Assembly (NCBI GenBank): GCA_009602725.1
Contig: WELB01000324.1
Coordinates: forward strand, 45,060-62,304
Reading direction: 5' to 3'
Origin: Spirogloea muscicola
Taxonomy: Eukaryota > Streptophyta > Zygnematophyceae > Spirogloeales > Spirogloeaceae
DNA: 17,245 nt
Part shown: positions 1 through 9,409 of the stretch, piece by piece
How the letters are laid out: each line of letters begins with the position of its first letter
Numbering within the stretch: the stretch's first letter is position 1
Program-made: the position numbers and the translations under genes
Notes under the pieces: generated by a model
What the model was told of the DNA's origin: nothing
Database searches by the model: none
The model's input: only the letters and a program-made list of their open reading frames with translations

Positions 1-62
1 CGGCGGTGGCGGCGGCGGCGGCGGCGGCAGCCATGGCGGCGGCGCGCGCGGCGCGCGGCGCA
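1..62. repeat. GC-rich triplet tract
   Basis: Imperfect GGC repeat passing into a GCGCGC-type run. An ATG at 33 opens a 33-codon frame rich in Ala and Arg that ends at a TAG near 132. It could be the 5' edge of a first exon, but nothing downstream confirms it. Similar GGC/GCC tracts recur at about 5790-5860, 6601-6641 and 16259-16290, so this is probably a compositional habit of the genome. Confidence 0.6.
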
Positions 63-325
63 ATCTCCGCTGACGTAGCGCTGGAGAGGGGTGGGGTGGG
101 TCTGGCTGGGTTTTGGGTTTGGGGACAGCTCTAGCTTAGAAGAAAGTGCTCGCCCATTGGTATGCCGGCTGCCTACCTGTCATTTTTGCGACGTCGAGTG
201 TCAGCTTGTCTGCAGCGAGCTCAGGCTCATGCGTTGTATCAGAAAGCTGGTCGAGCCTTGGCTGGTAGTTCGAGAGCTTGTCGATTGCCATCCGGAATTC
301 GAGCATCAGTTAGCGACCTTCTTCT

Positions 326-684
326 TCTATGTGCTGACTCGTGGTTACTGAGCGGGTCGGCTTAGCAGCAGGTGACGTGCATTTGTCAATGTGCTTGCCT
401 TTGTACTTGGCCACACATGGCCTCCCCATCTCTTAATACACACGTTCTGAGGATAGGGGCTGGAATTGAAACCAAAAACAAGACAGTACAGTCTCTGGAT
501 GAAGCAGCAGCTCCGCCAAGAGCTGACAGTGCTCTGGCTGCCACCTCTGGCGATCGGCAAGGAATGGAGTGTGTATGAAGAGATGGCGGGCCTGTGTGGC
601 CAAGTACGAAGGCAAGCACATAAACAACTGTGCATCACCTGCTGCTAAGCTGACCCGCTCAGTAACCACGAGTCAGCACATAGA
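326..684. repeat. Foldback inverted repeat, about 117-bp arms
   Basis: The left arm (326-443) and right arm (569-684) are near reverse complements over their whole length, by eye roughly 85-90 percent identical. Shared blocks include TGCTGACTCGTGGTTACTGA, CTTAGCAGCAGGTGA and GTACTTGGCCACACA, each read on the left arm and found inverted on the right. The spacer (444-568) is about 125 bp and shows no symmetry. Transcribed, the unit would fold into a long imperfect hairpin. It could be a foldback or MITE-like element, or the source of a hairpin small RNA. I see no transposase and no clear target-site duplication. The apparent ORFs on both strands here are by-products of the symmetry. Confidence 0.88.
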
Positions 685-783
685 CATCGGCAAGGGAACT
701 GCTTTCTGGCTTTGGAATAGCTCACTTCTTTCCAGTTGCTGGTCTTTCTGACTTGCAGCTGCTTACCAGAGATTGATTGGTGA

Positions 784-1500
784 CTATCCTCCGTGGTACT
801 TGCATAGCTGTGTGTTTGAGCGCTTTCCGGCCCCTTCCGATATAGTCCATGCCTTCAGGGCTGGCCTTTCAAAGCCCCCTTTGAACTTACACAGTAAAGA
901 AGACGAGGGCTGTAAAAGCCTAGCCCACCAAATAAAAATCAAAGGTCCCAACACGGTCCAGGTGTGACAGGCCAGATCAAAAGAAAGTGGCTCTTCCAAA
1001 GAAGGTGGGGGCTTGGGCCAAAGCAGCCCAGAAATCACAGACAAGAGGATGGCTCGCCCTTGGAAAAGAGGGGCTGGCCAAGCCAACCCAAAAAGAATGG
1101 CCGATATCCAAAGCCAAATAAGGTGCCAAAAAGAAAAACTACAGAACTAGACACAAGACGATGCAGATGGAAGCTCAGTACCCGCGAGTGAGCAATGTCA
1201 AGTCTGAGTAACTCGCTGCAGGAAAGGAACCACTCTCCAAGAAAGAAGGAAGTAAAGGGCTCTTTCGAAAGGGCGAGGGCTGTGAAATGCCCACCCAGAT
1301 AATGTGGACCAGGTCAAAAGGTTTGAGAGGCGCTAAAGCCACATGGCTATGCACGTGGCTACAGCGAATGAGAGCTGAGTAGCTCCAAGTCAGCAACCGC
1401 CGCAAGTCGCCAGTAACTTGCAGCTGGACGGGAATTGGACAATGTCTAAAGGTGCTGGAAAAGCCTGAAACAGCTCTTCAGAGAGGACCAAGGGCTGCTT
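784..1500. repeat. Degenerate dispersed repeat region, no gene recognised
   Basis: This stretch has purine-rich segments that partly repeat. A block containing GAGGGCTGTAAAAG (near 907) recurs as GAGGGCTGTGAAATG (near 1274), and both are followed by diverged GGTCCA/GGACCAGGTCAAAAG text. A 34-bp block at 813-846 is about 70 percent identical to the reverse complement of 1437-1470; both translate to FPAPxDIV in their own orientation. This suggests worn, partly inverted copies of one element. No continuous reading frame or known domain is visible. Confidence 0.35.
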
Positions 1501-1518
1501 CGAAGAAGGGAGAGGAGA

Positions 1519-1543
1519 GGGGGGGGGGNGGGGGGGGGGGGGG
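1519..1543 (+). repeat. Poly-G run containing an N
   Basis: About 25 consecutive G, interrupted only by an undetermined base at 1529. Homopolymer length here is probably unreliable. The run sits in a purine-rich plus strand (about 1490-1690) and could form a G-quadruplex. Confidence 0.9.
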
Positions 1544-1781
1544 CATACATACAAGCTGGGGAGCAACAAGGGGAGCGGAAGGGCGGGAAGGCCAGGACCC
1601 GTCTGTGAATGAGAAAGTGGAGGTGGGGAGGCTGCCAACGAGAGGGAGAAGAGAAAGTTATGACTTGCAGGGGGGGAGGAGGGCGGAGAGCTAGAGCACA
1701 AGAACATGTGCACTAAAGATGTGCACTCAAGTGCCTCGACTATGCCTAGAAAGCTAGCCACCAAGGTCGCAGAGACACAGG

Positions 1782-1900
1782 TACGGGGTCCGCATCAGCA
1801 CCTTCATGGTGCTGCGCCCCATAGAGGGCAACTTCGTTGCAGAACAGCAGCTGCACATTCTCAGCTGCACAACCTGGTGCATCCCGGGCTCGGCCAAGTC
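1782..1900 (+). other. Unidentified coding-like fragment
   Basis: After a possible acceptor (AGAGACACAG, ending at 1780) the frame beginning TAC at 1782 reads like ordinary protein, with segments ISTFMVLRPIEGNF and AEQQLHILSCTTWCIP, and a possible weak donor AA|GTCAGG follows near 1898. The composition is protein-like rather than low-complexity, but I do not recognise the family. No convincing partner exons were found on either side. It may be a gene fragment, a pseudogene exon or chance. Confidence 0.25.
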
Positions 1901-2374
1901 AGGGAGATATAGATGCTGCCATTCATCCCCCCCTGGCGCTCAGGAACATGGGTGGTGGAGGCCATGGCCAGCTGGCCTGTGCTACACAGATGGGGTGGCC
2001 CCTGCTCAGCGGCGGGGTTCGACATAACAGCCCAGTATCTACGTAAAGCAAAGTCACCCTCCTTGATCACATAGTCAAGATTGTGGAAGGACCAAAAGCT
2101 GCTTTCGCCTACTCAAGCGAGCACTGTGGAGAAACTTCACAAAATAAAAGAGCTGTATACGTAAGAGATGATGCCATGGAATCTCGCAAGCACATGGGAA
2201 CTATGGCACCTCCACTTGAGAGCCTGAGTCAAAGCCGCATGTAAGTGGTCGCGATTGCTCGACATTCAGAGGAGCACCGCTGGCAGTCTGCTATTCGCAT
2301 CTGAAGTCGGCCACCTGCGGCAAATCCTCAAGCTAGGCTACCTTATTGACCATTTGATGGGCCTCCCGCAGCAT

Positions 2375-5300
2375 CTAGACAGCAGCCTGCTCAATGTTCG
2401 CTTGCGGTTGGACCGTGAGCTCCGCGCGGAGATGCAAAACACCATTGAGGAAGTAGACGCTCTTGTCATCCACAAAGACCGACCAGTCACGTGAAAAGAT
2501 GTTGCGATAGCCCACAATCTTGCCACCGGTGAATGTGTACGTGCTGCGCGAGCGCGTGATAAATGGGTACTTGTGCGTTGTTGGGTCCTTCATGCGTACC
2601 GCAAACTCATAGTCTACTGCCACGCTTGCTGACCCTTCCTTGCTCTTCTCATACATCCCCAGGAACAGGCCAAAGCCCTGCAGAGGTGAAAGAGACAATG
2701 AGGTGAGACAAGTCAAGGACCACTTGATAGAGGATTCTGTTTTGTTGAGGACACTACCAAGTGCTTCCCTGCCCAGCACTTGCAAGGCCTCAGAAGCCAC
2801 TAACATGTCCAACAAATGACTGTACCTTTGAGTCTGGCTGCTGCTCCATCTGGCAGTGTGCCGAGATGTAGAATTCCTGCCCGGCGAAGGGGAAGCCGTG
2901 GGATGACACCTTGTTCTTAGGGTAGAGCGCTCGCACCTCCTCGATCCGCAGGTCAAAGTACACGATGCATTGCTGCACCGGCGCATCTATTGTGATGGCC
3001 TGTCTCGCCACACAGCAGAAGTCCGTGTGAGCTGCCTGTGCTCGAAAACCGAGGCACAGTTTGCTACTGCTGCCAGAGCACGGGCCACCAGCAGGTATAA
3101 GCAACCAGGGCCCCATCGATGCGCGCATAAGTGCCAGAAAGTGCTACCTTGACAGGCCGCAACTTGTAGGCGCGCTCACGGAAGCGGGGTGCTCGCCCTG
3201 GGCAGCTGCGGATCTCCTTCTGCCGATGCACAGGCTCTGCCCGATAGTGGAGCGCCTCAAGTATCAGGGCCTTGGCACGGTCGCCTTGCAGGTCGCTGCA
3301 CGTCAGTGCCTTGAGCACCTTGCGGTTGGACATCTGCAAGCACCACCACCGCCTAGCAGGCTAGATTAATGGCTGGCAGTGAGAGTCCATCACACAGAAA
3401 GCTCTTGTACATGTAAGTCTTGTACATGTTCATGAAGCTGCCCGTCTTGCTTTTTTTTTTTCCACACTCCAATGACGCTCACATGCTTAATAGCAACTCT
3501 GTGGGCAGCACTTGACATGACCAAGCAGCACAATCTCCTGGTAAGCTCCAGATGCAGCAGCAACCTGCTGTGGGCTCAGCGCGCCAGATGACGAACCTGC
3601 GAGAAGCGGATAAGAGGTGCCAGACACATGTCGAGGACGTGTCTCCGCTGCTCCACATCAGGGTATTTGGAGCGCGCCCAGCGGATGGTGAAATCGTACA
3701 CATAGTCCTCCGATGCAACATGCAGCAGGTCGCTTGCCAGGATGGCCTCAATGCCCACAAGCGGCAAGGCATTGGCCTCCTCGTTGCACCTGGCATACAG
3801 GGGCTTTGCTTGAGTATAATTCACAGCATGGCTAATTACATATACGCGTGAACAACCTCTGAAAAAGAATGCATGCTTTTCTCTCCCTAGGCTTACTTGC
3901 TGAGGTCCCGAAAGTGGGATGCCAGGAAGGCGCGTGCAGCATCCATTAGGGACTGAACGGCCTTGGCCTGGCGGACGCTGACGGGGAGGTCGAGGTACAG
4001 AAGCGCTTGGGGCACAGTCATGGGCATGTCGCGCAGCAGCTTGGAGCAGTGCCGGATGCATGACACCACCTGCAGCTTGTCGGCAATCATGAGGACGTCG
4101 AGCACCGCCGCGGGGCTACTGGCCTTCACTCGTCCTTCGTACATGCACTGCAGCATGTCCAGTAGAGCTTCTTCCTCTGCACAGACGGCCGGCGGCATCA
4201 CTGAGGTTTTCAAAGCTGGATGTCAGAATGCAGGTAAAGCCTGTCGAGCGCACTCCTCTGTGTGGCTGAATGGCAATGACAGCCAAGAGAAGGGCATCAC
4301 TTCAGTGCTACAAGTGAAGAGATCGGTACCTGACGCTCTGATGGCGATTGTCGCCTGCCGCTCCTCCGACTCCTTCATGCCATTCGAGAAGAGCTGCAGT
4401 CACCACGACAAGGGCACACAAAGTCAGCATCACAGCCAGGAACACAAATGCTGCAAGCATACGAGCACACTGTAAGAAGCTCTCATTGTCCATGTCACCA
4501 TGGCCTCCAATGATTTATGTGGAAATACATTCTATACTTTACTAGTATTACTAACAGTAGAGATCAGCTATGCAATTGACAACTTCGCGCATATGGCAGC
4601 AGGACTGCAGATCAGAGCCGTTGGACACTGCTTGTCATGTACGGGTCGTCACCTTGCGGAAGAAGGGGCTCTTGGCTGCGAGGATTGCAGAGTTGATGTG
4701 CAGAGTCTTGACTGTTGTCAACGGCGTCGCCAGCTCCAGCACTTGGCCGTCTGCGAGGCCTGCTTAGGGTGACATGCGGCCGCAGTAGCAAGCATGATAA
4801 GAGGCCAAGTACAGGCACAAGCCTGCGAGCCGGGCATGACCAAACTGCTGAAGCAGCGCACAAAAGAGCAGCCCACGGTGCACCTGGCTCCTCTTCGTTG
4901 CCCCTGGCAATGTTCCTGGCATCGCCGTCCTCGCTGTCCGACAGCTCGTCCACGTCGGCTTCCTCATCCTGCGCAGCCGTAGCCTCCAACAGCCGCCGCT
5001 CCGCATGCAAGGCCTCCACGCGCTGCGCGGCGTCGCTCATCAAGAAAGCCGAGCGCGGTAGCAGGCCCGCCAGTGCAACGGCCTGAGCCATCTCCGCGAC
5101 GTGCACGCCGCCTTCATCGGCCTCGCCTGCCTCGCCGCTCTCCCTCAGCTCGACCTCCTGAGCCACCAGCGGCAGTAGCTCCGAGCCACCTTCGAGGACT
5201 GTCGCACAGAAGACGCGAGTGAAGGTCAGACCTCAGGTCTGATAGTCGAAGCCAGCCAGTGGTGGGACATGGCTCCAGCTGCTTGCTGTGAGCTGTATTC

Positions 5301-5743
5301 ACCACAAAGCCTGCACAAGGCATGCTGAGATGTTGCACAGGAGGCAAGAGGACGCAATCGTCCATGCTTTTGAATTGCCAAGGCCTGAACAAGGCCAGCA
5401 GAATAAGGTTACCACAAGGGTGGGGTAGAATCTGGCGCTCACTGGCATCTGTGCTGCCCATGCGCCTGCGCTTCTTGCAGGGCCAGGCGGGGTCGCCGCA
5501 GGCGCCGTCGCCGGCGCCCTCGCTGCTCTCGGCGCCGCCGGCGCCGCCGGCGCCATCCCTGGGGAGGAGGAGGTGCGCCTGCGCGGCGGCAGCCGGCGAC
5601 TCGGCCTCCTGGATGATCTCGATGCGCAGCACGCGGTCCGAGAAGTTGGGATCGTTGAAGGCGAAGGTGTAGTCCGTCTCGCCCGACGCGCAGCTCGCCT
5701 CGGGCTCCATGCCGGCGCCGCCCTGAAGGACCGGCGGCGGCAT
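2375..5743 (-). CDS. POB1: POB1/LRB-type BTB-BACK protein, predicted CUL3 adaptor
   Basis: Nine exons on the minus strand: 5743-5443, 5198-4884, 4750-4653, 4393-4330, 4176-3897, 3789-3597, 3333-3148, 2999-2826, 2677-2375. All introns are GT-AG, phases agree, and the product is 637 residues. The N-terminus carries FAFNDPNFSDRVLRIEI (about 27-43) and a basic KKRRR stretch, a likely nuclear signal, as in plant POB1. The BTB domain (about 210-320) reads VKTLHINSAILAAKSPFF, LFSNGMKESEER and LDVLMIADKLQVVSCIRHCS. BACK follows (about 325-440: LPLVGIEAILASD, ASEDYVYDF). The C-terminal domain (about 475-630) has QQCIVYFDL, FGLFLGM, YTFTGGKIVGYRNIF and LHLRAELTV. Arabidopsis relatives LRB1/LRB2(POB1) recruit substrates to CUL3 ubiquitin ligases in the nucleus; that role is inferred here. 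The start could also be ATG 5710 (626 aa) or ATG 6064 (744 aa); 6064 is disfavoured because the extra part is Pro/Ser low-complexity antisense to another coding exon. Confidence 0.93.
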
Positions 5744-5744
5744 G
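5741..5744. promoter_or_regulatory. Shared start palindrome of a divergent gene pair
   Basis: The palindrome CATG supplies the candidate ATG of the plus-strand CFIm68-like frame (5742) and the candidate ATG of the minus-strand POB1-like frame (5743). If both starts are right there is no intergenic space and each 5' UTR would lie inside the other gene's coding exon. If the POB1-like gene starts at its next ATG (5710) the gap is 31 bp. No TATA-like element is visible in this GC-rich stretch. Confidence 0.4.
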
Positions 5745-6466
5745 CTATGGTGCCGCAGCCGGTCAGCACATGGTGCTGCGTCCGTATGCGGCGGCGGCGG
5801 CGGCAGCGGCGGCAGCAGCGGCAACGGCGGCGGCGGCGACGGCGGCGGCGGCGGCGGTGATGAGGAGGACAATGACGACGACGACGCTGTGGACAGCTTC
5901 CAGTTCCAGGCAGCCTCTCGCAGTGATGGTGGCGGTGGCGGCGACGTGGTCAAGGACGAGGCTGGGGAGGGCCTGGGAGAAGCCTCCGGGAGGTTGGACG
6001 CGGCTGCGGAGGCCGAGGATGATGGCAATGGCTTGCAGCCGACGACCGTCAGTGGAGCCGACATTGATGGCGGGGGAGCGCTCCAGGAGGACGACGTGGA
6101 GGAGGAGGAGGAGGACGGGGACGAGGGCGACGAGGAGGAGCAGCAGGACGAGGACGAGGACGACGACGGCGCCGACGGCGACGACGGTTTGGACCTCTAC
6201 GAGGACGTCCACCTCGGCTTCCCGCGCGTGCCGCCGCCATCGACAGAGGCTGTGAAGCTGGCCGCCAGCCCGGCCGGCGCTCCTCCAGTGGCAGGCGCCG
6301 CCGCCGCTGACACTACCTCTGCATCCCCCGCCGTTGGGGAAGGCGGGGGGGCTGCCCCTCAGAGCTCGCAGGAGCAGCGGGCTGGGCAGGCGGCCGGCGC
6401 ACGGGGTGCCGCGCCATCCGGCGGCGGTACCGTGCTCTTTGTTGGGGAGCTCAATTGGTGGAGCAC
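5742..6466 (+). CDS. CPSF6: CFIm68/CPSF6-like first exon, RRM cut short
   Basis: An open frame of 241 codons plus two bases runs from the only in-frame ATG (a TGA lies just upstream) to a strong donor, AC|GTGAGT at 6467. It codes for a Gly run, a long Asp/Glu-rich region (about residues 45-160), the motif DGLDLYEDVHLGF, a Pro/Ala/Gly linker, and ends GGTVLFVGELNWWST. The DLYxDV motif followed at a distance by LFVGxLxWWT is the signature of the 68-kDa subunit of cleavage factor Im (CPSF6, plant CFIm68), where the WWT segment is the first strand (RNP2) of the RRM. This factor acts in nuclear pre-mRNA 3'-end processing. Past the donor, the next coding sequence is OEP37, and I find no RRM continuation (no SKGYxxVxF-type RNP1) on the plus strand to the window edge. 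It is therefore a truncated or rearranged gene, or one whose other exons are elsewhere. Confidence 0.7.
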
Positions 6467-6611
6467 GTGAGTTACTGCCCTGCCTCGTAGCTGCTGCATA
6501 ATCCATTACCACAAATGTGCAAAATTGAGATGGCCGACTGCTCATAACCCCTGCAGCTGCGCCTCACGNCGTCGCCGCAGCGCCTCCTGAGACAGCCTTG
6601 GCGGCGGCGGC

Positions 6612-6642
<31 letters not shown>

Positions 6643-6657
6643 CACCGGGGAGGCCCG
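6467..6657 (+). other. Gap between CFIm68-like exon and OEP37, with N and triplet run
   Basis: The segment begins with the GTGAGT donor and includes a good acceptor, CCCCTGCAG ending at 6556, an undetermined base at 6569, and a nearly pure GCG run at 6601-6641. From the acceptor the OEP37 frame is open (Ala-rich) into the OEP37 start, but it needs a phase-1 donor whereas the upstream exon ends in phase 2. As written the two genes therefore cannot be joined in frame through this acceptor. An indel hidden at the N could change that. Confidence 0.55.
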
Positions 6658-8852
6658 ATGAAGGTCTCTTCCGAGTTCGACAGCGAGGACAGCTTCGTCG
6701 TCAACAAGCTCTCGGCACGCATCCTTGGCGGCGCCGCCAAGCTGAAGGCCTCGTTCCAGGTCCCGCCGTCGCCGCCGCCGCCGCCGCCGCCGCAGCTTCC
6801 GGGCGCTCCATCGCCGCAGGCAACGCCGCCGCCGCCGCTCACGCAGCGCATTGCCCCGCTGCGGCGCAGGTGTCGTCCAAGGTGGAGTGCCGGTACCCGC
6901 TGCTGGCGCTGGTGACCAAGCACTTCACGGTGGACTACGACGTGGAGGACCGCAACGCGCTCGTCTCCGTCTTCGCCGCCGTCGGCAAGGCCGTGCGCCT
7001 GACGTACCGCCACGACGTCAAGGTCCGCGCCGCCACCGCCGCCGCGGGGCTCCGCGGCAGCAGCTCGCGATTCTTCAGGCCCGGCAATGGCTTCCACTCG
7101 TCGCTCTCATATGGCTCTTATCAGAGTAGAGAGGCATGTTCGATCGACGACGGGGCAATCTCAGGATGAGATTGCCCCGGCGCCGTTGCGGTACTAAGGC
7201 AACCACTCAGTGCTTCTCAAAAGACGAAGTGCCGAGTCGAAAGAAATGGGATTCGAACCTTCACCTTTGGTTCTGGAGACCGTTGTTCCACCATCGAGCT
7301 AGTGTCCTACCCGAAAACCTTAAGGGCTGACCCACTGGGCAGCCGAGCTGCGGCGCCGGGTGCAGGAGGCCTGCGGCTCGCTGGTGGCCCTGGCACGCTC
7401 CGACGACCAGCGGTTCCAGGCGCAGGCCTTTGTGGAGATACCGCCAAGCACCCTCGTAAGACCTGGTCAGCCACCGACGGCCCAATGGGTCTGGGCGGAA
7501 TTTCCTCATTGAGTCGTACACCGGCTGCAGCTTGCATTAGAGGCGCCACGCACTGAATCGACAATGTGGGTGTCCGCCGAGCACGGCGCCTTTTGCAGGG
7601 CAAGGCGGTTCTGACGTTCCCCAACGGCGAGCTCAAGTGCGTGCGGGACGAGCTGAACCAGGCGGAGCCGCACGGGTGGAGCGGCTTCGGCGGCCTCCCC
7701 ACGCGCAACGGCCTGGCCTTTGCCGAGTTCCAGCAGGAGGACCCCACGCTGAACCTCAAGTACACCTACAAGGTGCGCAACTGGCCTGCACCTTAAGCCC
7801 GTGTGCACAACCAAGTTGGGCTCTAGCAGGCACTCTCTATCATTGTGAAGCTGCAAGCTGCTTTGATTTGATTAGAGAGCAGACATCCACTCCCTTACAA
7901 GCTGTTGAAGCAACTGCAGATCTCCTTCGCTCGGCGGCGTGTTGCAGCAAGGAGCATGTTTCTAATATGTAGACCCTCTGGCTCTATCTGACCAAAATCA
8001 TTGGCACTAACATCTGGCTCCAGGATGAGGGCTTCACTGTGACGCCAGCCGTGTCACTGCCCAGGCGGAGCCTCCTTGTTGCCGTCAAGCGCCAGTTTGA
8101 TGTCCAGAACAAGCTGAGGTGAGAGCCCAAGGTCATGTGGAGCAATGCTGGTAAATGTTCGTCGTGAAGACAATTCGCAGTGCCATTTCTGGGACGCACT
8201 TCCTTCCTCTGAAGCATATTGCTGGCAAATTGCGAAATCGATCAGCTGGTGGATCTGCGCTCCTTTTTCCTCCATATCAGTCCTTGAAGCCATTTAATGT
8301 GTGCAAGTAGTTCTCTGAGTTCTTTGATTGGCATCATTTTGCAGTTTCTTGTACGACTTCCAGACCGTGACCTGGAATGCGGTGTACAAGTATAAGCCGA
8401 GCCCCAACATCAAGGCGAAGGTTGGATACGACTCGGAGCAGCGGCTCGGGTGGGCTTGCTGCTGGGTAAGATCGTGGCGCAAGCGTGGTCAAGTCATATC
8501 GATAGCCTTGCTCCTTCACTATCACCTATAGCTTGTGTACGCGACTCTGCGCAACAATTGATAGTCATGGTAGACTGAGCTTGAGCCAAGGTCAGACTCC
8601 TGCCTTGGCGCATCAGCTATGCTCCAAATTGAACAAGGTGCAGTGTTGCTTGCGAAGTGCTTTGGGCTGCAGCGAACCTGACAGACAGTCTATGACGATG
8701 TTGCTGAGCTGCAGGTGGGCAAGGAGGACAGCGGTGCAGCCAAGGCTCCGGGCAAGTGCAAAGTGCAGATGATGCTCCAGGTGCCGCAGGATGATATCCT
8801 GCAGGCTTTTCTGTTATTCAAAGTGAAAAAGCGATGGGACTTTGACATATGA
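6658..8852 (+). CDS. OEP37: Chloroplast outer envelope pore protein 37 (OEP37) homologue
   Basis: Seven exons: 6658-6759, 6870-7022, 7366-7455, 7599-7772, 8024-8118, 8345-8465, 8715-8852. All introns are GT-AG, phases agree, and the product is 290 residues ending at TGA. Family-matching segments in order are VSSEFDSEDSFVVNKLSARIL (residues 3-23, plant form xTSEFDSEN), FTVDYDVEDRNAL (about 50-62), RHDVK (about 81-85), LTFPNGELK (about 119-127), LKYTYK (ending 173), LSFLYDF/WNAVYKYK (about 204-220), AKVGYDSEQRLGWA (about 228-241), LQVPQDDI and FKVKKRWDFDI at the C-terminus. OEP37 is a beta-barrel, cation-selective channel of the plastid outer envelope; no cleavable transit peptide is expected and none is seen. 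ATG 6658 is the first in-frame ATG. Plant proteins have a longer N-terminal tail, so an upstream Ala-rich extension with another start is possible. The weakest splice choice is the acceptor at 7365, picked because it restores family spacing. Confidence 0.9.
7151..7179. repeat. Perfect 13-bp stem, 3-nt loop hairpin in OEP37 intron 2
   Basis: CGGGGCAATCTCA at 7151-7163 and TGAGATTGCCCCG at 7167-7179 are exact reverse complements around the loop GGA. The hairpin lies inside the intron 7023-7365, about 70 bases from the tRNA-like segment. On the minus strand it would follow that segment. There is no T-run, so it is not a standard terminator. Confidence 0.85.
7238..7308 (-). other. tRNA-like segment with Pol III A and B boxes
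   Basis: On the minus strand, TAGCTCGATGG (7301-7291) matches an A box and GGTTCGAATCC (7259-7249) is a perfect B box, about 31 bp apart as in a tRNA. Between them GGTCTCCAGAACC gives a 7-nt loop CTCCAGA with anticodon CCA (Trp) on a short 3-bp stem. The T stem is poorly paired and the acceptor ends (AGGACAC against TTCTTTC) do not pair, so it is not an intact tRNA. It is best read as a tRNA pseudogene or the head of a tRNA-derived SINE, lying antisense in OEP37 intron 2. Confidence 0.5.
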
Positions 8853-9409
8853 AGTGCCATCTGCCTGTGGCTAGTCAATCTTGTGCCGGCCACTAGCGCT
8901 CCGCTGTGGGCTGTGCAGTGCCCACATGACCTTCAAGCTGCTGAGCGCTGCTGTGCGTGAATGATGAGCACCATTGCTCTGAGCCAAGTCTGGGCAAGCA
9001 GATAAGGAGGTCAAGCCAGCTGAGGGAGTGTGTCTCAGGTTCCTCAATGCAGCTCATGCAGCTCTCAGCATCCCACCTGCCAACACAGACGCCACAGTGC
9101 TCTAACAACGGCTACTTTACATATTATGGCGATCCAATAGGCCCTGGGTGCTGCAGATGTCCAAGAGGCAGCACAGTGGGGTATACCGGTAGAATTCAGA
9201 TTCAGATCCTTAACTAAGTGGTGGGCTTGAGGAAGTCCCACACTGCTGTCCCCCCTTTCATGTGACGCAGCTGTGAGTATCGGCAAGAACTGAGCAAATA
9301 TATGCTAAGCTTGATAGTCGTTAGTGATAGTAGTAGTTGAACAAGGTTCCCAAATATCCTCCCCGGCCTCCACTGGAAAGTCCGCTATTGCCATCTCCAA
9401 AGACCTCAA
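8853..9409. other. Convergent intergenic gap with 3' UTRs
   Basis: This is 557 bp between the stop of OEP37 (plus) and the stop of the kelch gene (minus), so it must hold both 3' UTRs. For the kelch gene a TGTAA, the usual green-algal polyadenylation signal, lies on the minus strand at 9121-9117, about 290 nt after its stop. I see no TGTAA on the plus strand for OEP37. No RNA gene or further coding exon was recognised. Confidence 0.5.

Noticed and set aside
33-131. Small plus-strand frame starting in the GGC tract
   Set aside because: Only 33 codons of Ala/Arg/Gly text with no supporting downstream exon.
3404-3429. Direct repeat CTTGTACATGT twice in a POB1-like intron
   Set aside because: Short, intronic, with no further structure.
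5226-5242. Near-palindrome CAGACCTCAGGTCTG
   Set aside because: A 7-bp inverted repeat inside an intron is too short to claim a function.
5744-6064. N-terminal extension of the POB1-like protein from ATG 6064
   Set aside because: It is in frame, but it is Pro/Ser low complexity and antisense to a coding exon with a clear DLYEDV motif. The homologues start close to the FAFND motif.
5763-6545. Long minus-strand frame of 260 codons opposite the CFIm68-like exon
   Set aside because: It is Ala/Val/Leu-rich low complexity, the mirror of Asp/Glu and Gly codons on the plus strand, and has no motif.
6467-6657. In-frame fusion of the CFIm68-like exon with OEP37
   Set aside because: The donor is phase 2 and the only good acceptor (6556) needs phase 1, so the join shifts frame as written. 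Kept open only because of the N at 6569.
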